In this document: one piece after another, positions 32,261 to 37,192 of the stretch
How the letters are laid out: every line of letters begins with the position of its first letter
How positions within the stretch are numbered: position 1 is the stretch's first letter
NCBI GenBank assembly: GCA_002323895.1
Contig: DCQM01000174.1
Span: 554 to 37,745 of the forward strand
Direction: 5' to 3'
DNA: 37,192 nt
DNA from: Akkermansiaceae bacterium UBA1518
GTDB lineage: Bacteria > Verrucomicrobiota > Verrucomicrobiia > Verrucomicrobiales > Akkermansiaceae
Translations under genes and position numbers: made by a program
The notes under the pieces: generated by a model
Seen by the model: the letters and a program-made list of their open reading frames with translations, nothing else
Told to the model about the DNA's origin: nothing
The model's database searches: none

Positions 32261-33439
32261 TTATAGAGCAGGCTTCAAGGTGCTTAAGGGTTGAAGGCGA
32301 GCACCATCTGAAGCTTGGGTAATGAAACAGTTTAATTCACGTCCAAACGCCTCTTGGTATCGTGAGCGCAGATGTTCAATAAAACTGGAAGCAATAGACT
32401 CGTGAACAAGGTGAATTGTAGAGCCACCAAAACCAGCCCCGGTCATACGAGAACCAGCATGTCCCTTTTCCACTCCAAAGGCGAATCCGGCATCCACAAG
32501 GACATCAAGCTCTAGACAGGAAACTTCGAAATCATCACGAAGTGAATTATGGCTAACCCGCATCAATTGAGCCATTTTTGGAATTTGATTGTTTATTAAG
32601 GCATCTGAGAACTCATTTACCCGTTGCATTTCAGTCACTGCATGTCGGGCTCTCTTAAAAAGCCGATCCCCCAGCGATTCTTGATTTGTAAGGACAGATT
32701 CAAGTGAAATGTTTCGCCAAGAATTTTCATGCAATATTTCCAAAGCTACTTCACAATCTTGACGCCTTTTGCGATACTCTCCATCGGCCAAGGCATGCTT
32801 TACACCGCTATCTGCCACCACAAGGTTGAGCCCTTTTGGTAGTCGAACCGGCTTGATACTTTGCTCTTGGCAATCAATCCGCAAGGCGTGATTTTTAAGC
32901 CCAGCGCCAACTGAAAGTTGATCCATAATTCCACAAGGAACCCCAACCCATTCATGTTCGGCTCTCTGACAACGTAACGCCCGTTCTAAGATAGAACAGG
33001 ATTGACCGCTAAGTTCTTCAATCAGTAATGCGAATGCTGTTTCTAGAGCTGCACTACTACTTAATCCGGCGCCAGCCGGCAGTGTAGAAAAAATGCCAAC
33101 ACGACATCCCGGAGTCATAACTCCTTGCTCGGCATATGCACCCATGACACCGATTGGATAATTTAACCAATGCTCCCTAGGAATATTCCGAGGAGTAAAA
33201 TCTTTCGGTGAAATTTTGTATTTTGTATTATCTTGCTCCGCGGACCAAAGCTCAATCTTACCCCCATTAGAATCTGGCGCGACCAAGAGCGTAATTTTAG
33301 GTTCGATGGCAACTGGCATGACGCAACCGCCAAGATAGTCAATGTGTTCTCCAATCAAATTGACACGCCCAGGCGCTTCAATTCTCAAACTCGGAGTGCA
33401 GCCATACTGGGCGAAAAATTGGTCCAAATCACTAATCAT
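32261..33439 (-). CDS. galK: Galactokinase
   Basis: 392 residues, full length. GHMP-kinase signatures: the galactokinase motif GRVNLIGEHIDYLGG (24-38, with Ile where most have Thr in EHTDY), the ATP motif LPAGAGLSSSAALE (120-133), catalytic Asp173 (GIMDQLSVG) and GSRMTGAGFGGS near the end. It makes galactose 1-phosphate in the Leloir pathway. galT, galE and galM are not in the window. No SD. Placed between the regulator and a large secreted glycosidase-like gene on the same strand, it supports galactose as the released sugar. Confidence 0.95.
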   Translation of the reverse strand: MISDLDQFFAQYGCTPSLRIEAPGRVNLIGEHIDYLGGCVMPVAIEPKITLLVAPDSNGGKIELWSAEQDNTKYKISPKDFTPRNIPREHWLNYPIGVMGAYAEQGVMTPGCRVGIFSTLPAGAGLSSSAALETAFALLIEELSGQSCSILERALRCQRAEHEWVGVPCGIMDQLSVGAGLKNHALRIDCQEQSIKPVRLPKGLNLVVADSGVKHALADGEYRKRRQDCEVALEILHENSWRNISLESVLTNQESLGDRLFKRARHAVTEMQRVNEFSDALINNQIPKMAQLMRVSHNSLRDDFEVSCLELDVLVDAGFAFGVEKGHAGSRMTGAGFGGSTIHLVHESIASSFIEHLRSRYQEAFGRELNCFITQASDGARLQPLSTLKPAL

Positions 33440-33541
33440 CTGCCAGCATCGATTGAAACATTAAGTCATTTGTAGGCAAGCCCTAGCCCCCAAGATTTTG
33501 AGCCAGTTTTTGTAGAAATAAACCAACATCATTGCGCGATC

Positions 33542-36500
33542 TCACTCAAGTATGCGAACTCGATAAAAAGCTCTTTCTTCGGAAGGAGTCTTGTCAAATA
33601 TCGTAAAGTAATTAGGCAATATGTTCGATTGAATGTTTGCCCCTAGAATTTCAGCCTTACTGTCGATTTCATATCGATAAACCTCATTAAAATCATCTGC
33701 TTGCAAGCTACTTGATCGTTCAAGGAGAATTGTTGAAAAAGAAGTGGAGAGGTTACCGATCCCAAATTGAATGCATACCTTATCTTGCTTATCGTCTAAG
33801 GGCGGAGAGACGTTAAAGCTAAGATCCAAGATATCGATCTGATCGGGATCGGCTAATTTAAGGCTCAAGGAGAGGTCAACTTGGTTTTGAAATTGGTAGG
33901 TAATTTGACTAGAGCTGGTCGTAGGATTGTAATTTGGAGGAGCTTCAAGGACCGAAATATCCTCAAGCCAAGGTTTAATATTTAAATTGAGCAGCCGATT
34001 ATTTTCCACTTCAAGCTCTTTGCGAATAATCCCACCTACTTTGGCTCGTTTGATTTTGAAACGTGTCCAATAATCTTGACCTCCTTCTTTAATTGGAACG
34101 TATGTTTCCATGAAGGTCCATTCTTGAGGCATATGATCAGCTAATGTGAAAGAGTTCTCCACTAATGAGTATGAAAGCCCACAAATATCTTCGAGAATGA
34201 GAAGGATCTTCCCGGCGTTAAAATTGGAATATTGATCGCCATGAAATTCGTAATCAGCCCTGACCGCCTCCGGCGCGCAAGGAACTCCCCATTTCATATG
34301 GTAGTTTTTGAGGTGTGCCAGAGTGAGCTTATTCGCGTGGTCATAGACCCCAGAACGATAGATCCCTTTAAGAGCGAAAAAATTGGTGTCCGGTGTGATC
34401 ATAAAGTTCGTGTTGCCCCCATTATCAATAAGCTCTTGCCACGAAACCAGATCATTGGTGCCTATTTGTCCTTGGCGATTAAATCCGGTCACATCATTCA
34501 AGGCCCATGTTTCCACCATGTCTCGGGCAAGATCCTGAGGAAAATCTTTGAGATTCAAGTAGGCAAAAGTAGTCCAGCTAAGTTTGTTAGGATCACCTGC
34601 TCCGAAGTAGTCTTTGACGCCGTTCTTTTCCCACAAGGAGTCGAACCAATTTTGATAATTAGTGACGTCGACAATAGTTTGCCAATGATCGATTTCTTGT
34701 TGGTGATATCCGAGTTCTAGCGCCATTTTACTGAGGATATCTGCTGCTTCATATTGTTGCCCCCAAAAACCAGGGATACTCTTCCACATTAGTGCTCTAT
34801 AGAAATCGTAGGCGCTCCCGAGAAACGCTTTATCGTGCGAATGCTCGTAAATCTTCCAAGCGCCAATTACGTGACCAGTGATGCCACCTGACAAACCTGA
34901 ATACCACGTTTTTCCAATATTATCGGCGGGGATCCGGCCACTTGTTAAATCGGCAAACGGGAGCATCTCTTTCCAAAGTAAAACATTACCATTGGCATAG
35001 GATTCCTTATCTGCGATCCATGAGCTCACCGGAATTTGGATGTTTGCATCGTAACGATGCATCCCGAGAAAATTATTTACGGCAGTTTGAGTATGCGAAT
35101 ATTGCTCGAAGCCTTCATCGACATCGATGTAATACATTAAGTAGATGGCCCAAAGAAAGTAGTAGATTTGAACGATGTCGTCGTCTGAGCAACGAAAGTA
35201 GGGAATCTGATTATTGAGCAGATCATTCATGTGATCTGTCTTTTCCTTTAGTGCTACATTAGCGTCGGCTAGCACGCTCTGCGCCTGCGTAATAGCGGTA
35301 GCTCTATCATCGTTCATAGCCCATACGAGCGATAGCCCGTTGGAGTCGCAAGGTAACGTAAACTTGTATTTTTGCTGACCTGTAGCTTCGGTAGTGTTCG
35401 TGTAGTTTTGCAGAGGTTTCGACGCTGATAAGATCGTGCTCATACCATCATACATCATGACGCCCTGCTTGACTTCTTGTTGGTATGGTTTCACGAGATT
35501 TATCCCGCCCTCGACGAGGTGAACAACATTGCTCGTGCTATCGAAGGTGCAAGTAGCCGTAGTGCTTACCGTTGCTCTGCGGTCATAAAAACTCTGACCA
35601 GCGAATTCAAGAGTGATAGGTAACTCCGACGTTATAATGGAACAGGCGGTGTCATTGAGTGCGATAAATTTTTCTTCACGGATAGTGACTCCGCCAACGA
35701 GGTATTCACAGATCATACGATCTGGCCTCCAATACATCGCTATGGGAACTGGACTCTCGTAGCGTCGCCCATTGATAATGACAGTGCCATACGCAACCTT
35801 GGTTGACTTGTAGAATTCCCAACCTGTTAAGTCGTGTCCATACCCAGTCTTGTCATCATTAACCATACCGAAGCCACGGCTTCTCAGGTCGTTGTGAAAA
35901 GGGTGTGTAAATCCTATCGTTTCATTTTCTTGCTGTCGCCAAGACGGCATAAACCCACCAATATAATTAGTTTTGTTCCCGGCAAGAAAGCCATGTTTTT
36001 TTCCTTGGATTTCTTGCTGTAGAAAAACGCAATAGTCATTCCACGGCGGAGCAATATATGGGCATGCGTTTGCGGACCTTTGAAAAAATGACCAAATTGG
36101 TCCGCGATTTGTGAAGTCTCCTTTCGTAGTATCAACCCTCCAATAATAAGTGGTCTCAGGATTTAGTGTTGGCAGCTCGTACTCAGTTCTATTTCCACTG
36201 ACATTGGCGACGAGTGGTGGATTTGAACTAATACCAAAATAGATTTGCTGCGTTTCTGCTTCTTCTGCGGATTTCCAGGAAATAGCGGCGACAGCATCAC
36301 AAGATTCTAGTCCATTTGGAGGATACGGTTGATCTGCAATCCCCCTGTAGCTTTTGTCGATAATTCCAGCAGTGATTGTTGTCTTACCTTGATTGGAGGT
36401 ATTAAAATCAACTTGAATAGTGTTGGGCTCCGTAGTGGTGATTTTTCCATCGGTGACATAGTCTTGAATTTGGGTTGTTCGATCACCGTTGAGAATGAGA

Positions 36501-37063
36501 GTACCATCTGTTATATGCAGGACTCCCAAGCCGCCATTAAATCCAGTTTCTCCATTTCCGATATGCAAAGTCGTGGCGCTGAGAATACCGTTCAATAAGT
36601 CTACGCGGCCGTAGCCGATTTTGCTGGGGTCAACTTGTGTTGCAAATTGGGTAGGGATGTTCAGATAATTAGCAATCCTGATTTCCCCGCCTGAAATAGT
36701 GAGTATTCCATTACCACCATTTTGATCACAACGCCCGACATCTAACCAAGTACATTCGAGGAGACCTCCCTTGACGGTAGCAGAATTAGCTTTGCCATAC
36801 ATACCAAGCATGAAGCCCTTGCAGAGTGCTGAAGTGGAAGAATCGAGGACGACTTGGGTTCCCTCTTGGTTGAAGGCGGCTCCAGTTCTTGAATCATTGG
36901 GAATCGTTCCACCATTCCAGTTGGCCGAGTGATCCCACCGATTATTGGTGCCTGCGCCGGTATAAAAAATATCAGCTCCCTGGCCTAATAAGGTTGAGCT
37001 AAATAGCGCAAGGCCCGTCGAAATAAATATGCCCAGACGATTTGAGATTTTCTGAAATTGCAT
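33542..37063 (-). CDS. Giant secreted multidomain six-hairpin glycosidase-like protein
   Basis: 1173 residues. A signal peptide (LGIFISTGLALFSSTLLGQG) is followed, in order, by a beta-solenoid-like region (about 30-245) with autotransporter-style repeats (SATVKGGLLECTWLDVG, GILTISGGEIRIANYLN, GVLHITDGTLILNG), an Fn3-like domain (about 250-330, TEYELPTLNPETTYYWRVDT, GPIWSFF), a beta-sandwich (about 340-600), an (alpha/alpha)6-type catalytic-looking domain (about 610-990, FWGQQYEAADILSKMALELG, TNFMITPDTNFFALKGIY), and C-terminal beta domains ending FYRVRILE, a common ending of exported verrucomicrobial proteins. Enzymatic activity is inferred from the fold pattern only. No SD; the 129 bp upstream to the window edge show no clear promoter. 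It is 102 bp upstream of galK on the same strand. Confidence 0.78.
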   Translation of the reverse strand: MQFQKISNRLGIFISTGLALFSSTLLGQGADIFYTGAGTNNRWDHSANWNGGTIPNDSRTGAAFNQEGTQVVLDSSTSALCKGFMLGMYGKANSATVKGGLLECTWLDVGRCDQNGGNGILTISGGEIRIANYLNIPTQFATQVDPSKIGYGRVDLLNGILSATTLHIGNGETGFNGGLGVLHITDGTLILNGDRTTQIQDYVTDGKITTTEPNTIQVDFNTSNQGKTTITAGIIDKSYRGIADQPYPPNGLESCDAVAAISWKSAEEAETQQIYFGISSNPPLVANVSGNRTEYELPTLNPETTYYWRVDTTKGDFTNRGPIWSFFQRSANACPYIAPPWNDYCVFLQQEIQGKKHGFLAGNKTNYIGGFMPSWRQQENETIGFTHPFHNDLRSRGFGMVNDDKTGYGHDLTGWEFYKSTKVAYGTVIINGRRYESPVPIAMYWRPDRMICEYLVGGVTIREEKFIALNDTACSIITSELPITLEFAGQSFYDRRATVSTTATCTFDSTSNVVHLVEGGINLVKPYQQEVKQGVMMYDGMSTILSASKPLQNYTNTTEATGQQKYKFTLPCDSNGLSLVWAMNDDRATAITQAQSVLADANVALKEKTDHMNDLLNNQIPYFRCSDDDIVQIYYFLWAIYLMYYIDVDEGFEQYSHTQTAVNNFLGMHRYDANIQIPVSSWIADKESYANGNVLLWKEMLPFADLTSGRIPADNIGKTWYSGLSGGITGHVIGAWKIYEHSHDKAFLGSAYDFYRALMWKSIPGFWGQQYEAADILSKMALELGYHQQEIDHWQTIVDVTNYQNWFDSLWEKNGVKDYFGAGDPNKLSWTTFAYLNLKDFPQDLARDMVETWALNDVTGFNRQGQIGTNDLVSWQELIDNGGNTNFMITPDTNFFALKGIYRSGVYDHANKLTLAHLKNYHMKWGVPCAPEAVRADYEFHGDQYSNFNAGKILLILEDICGLSYSLVENSFTLADHMPQEWTFMETYVPIKEGGQDYWTRFKIKRAKVGGIIRKELEVENNRLLNLNIKPWLEDISVLEAPPNYNPTTSSSQITYQFQNQVDLSLSLKLADPDQIDILDLSFNVSPPLDDKQDKVCIQFGIGNLSTSFSTILLERSSSLQADDFNEVYRYEIDSKAEILGANIQSNILPNYFTIFDKTPSEERAFYRVRILE

Positions 37064-37192
37064 GTTATTTTTCTACAAGAGCAAGAGCGCTTTATCTGAT
37101 CCTTTGTTATAGTTGATCGATCCGAGTGCAGGAATAAACTTCATTTGAGGAATTAGGGTTTGTTTTGAAGAAATCGGACTTTCTTAATCCTT

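Overview
The window looks like a piece of a Verrucomicrobiota chromosome; Planctomycetota, Lentisphaerota or Kiritimatiellota are less likely alternatives. Pointers are a XylR-type regulator (LacI-like sensor fused to an AraC HTH), a secreted Cys-type sulfatase, PQQ-like and TolB-like propellers, a TIGR03067 protein, a secreted protein ending in FYRVRILE, and near-absence of Shine-Dalgarno (SD) sequences, even before rplU and rpmA. No 16S or other species marker is present, so this placement is inference.

Layout. 1-3.6 kb is an accessory block of minus-strand secreted proteins (a partial unknown, a TolB-like propeller, an endonuclease/exonuclease/phosphatase lipoprotein, a TIGR03067 protein). 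It holds an integron-type attC-like site at 2494-2619 and a duplicated leader/signal-peptide segment. 3.6-8.1 kb, minus strand, has an enolase-superfamily enzyme with a LysR regulator, then signal peptidase I followed 5 nt later by a squalene/phytoene synthase. 8.2-12.8 kb is mostly housekeeping: trpS, a lipoprotein and Tat-exported intradiol dioxygenase pair, an orphan LolD-like ATPase, tsaE, rplU-rpmA and trmL. 12.95-13.6 kb is a VapBC module whose toxin stop codon abuts the stop of a convergent sulfatase.

15.3-20 kb is the most informative region. mnmG carries two near-perfect ParB-binding (parS) palindromes. A strong hairpin lies upstream of mnmG, where no terminator is expected. The ribD/PQQ-protein divergent intergenic region at 19.7-20.0 kb holds four DnaA-box-like nonamers. 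Together these suggest proximity to the chromosome origin, although dnaA, parA and parB are not in the window.

20-25.5 kb is a plus-strand series (PQQ-like protein, DEAD-box helicase, pyrE, half-size TSUP protein, YdjM-like membrane protein, metallophosphatase). 25.4-27.7 kb on the minus strand has a GYF-domain membrane protein behind lpdA. 28.1-37.1 kb is a carbohydrate locus: a secreted six-hairpin-type glycoside hydrolase, a XylR-like regulator, galK, and a 1173-residue secreted multidomain six-hairpin protein. A galactose-containing glycan is the likely target.

Functional assignments rest on motifs read from the translations. Start codons were revised where signal peptides, family length or an SD favoured a different start. 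No tRNA, rRNA, CRISPR array, IS element or riboswitch was recognised.
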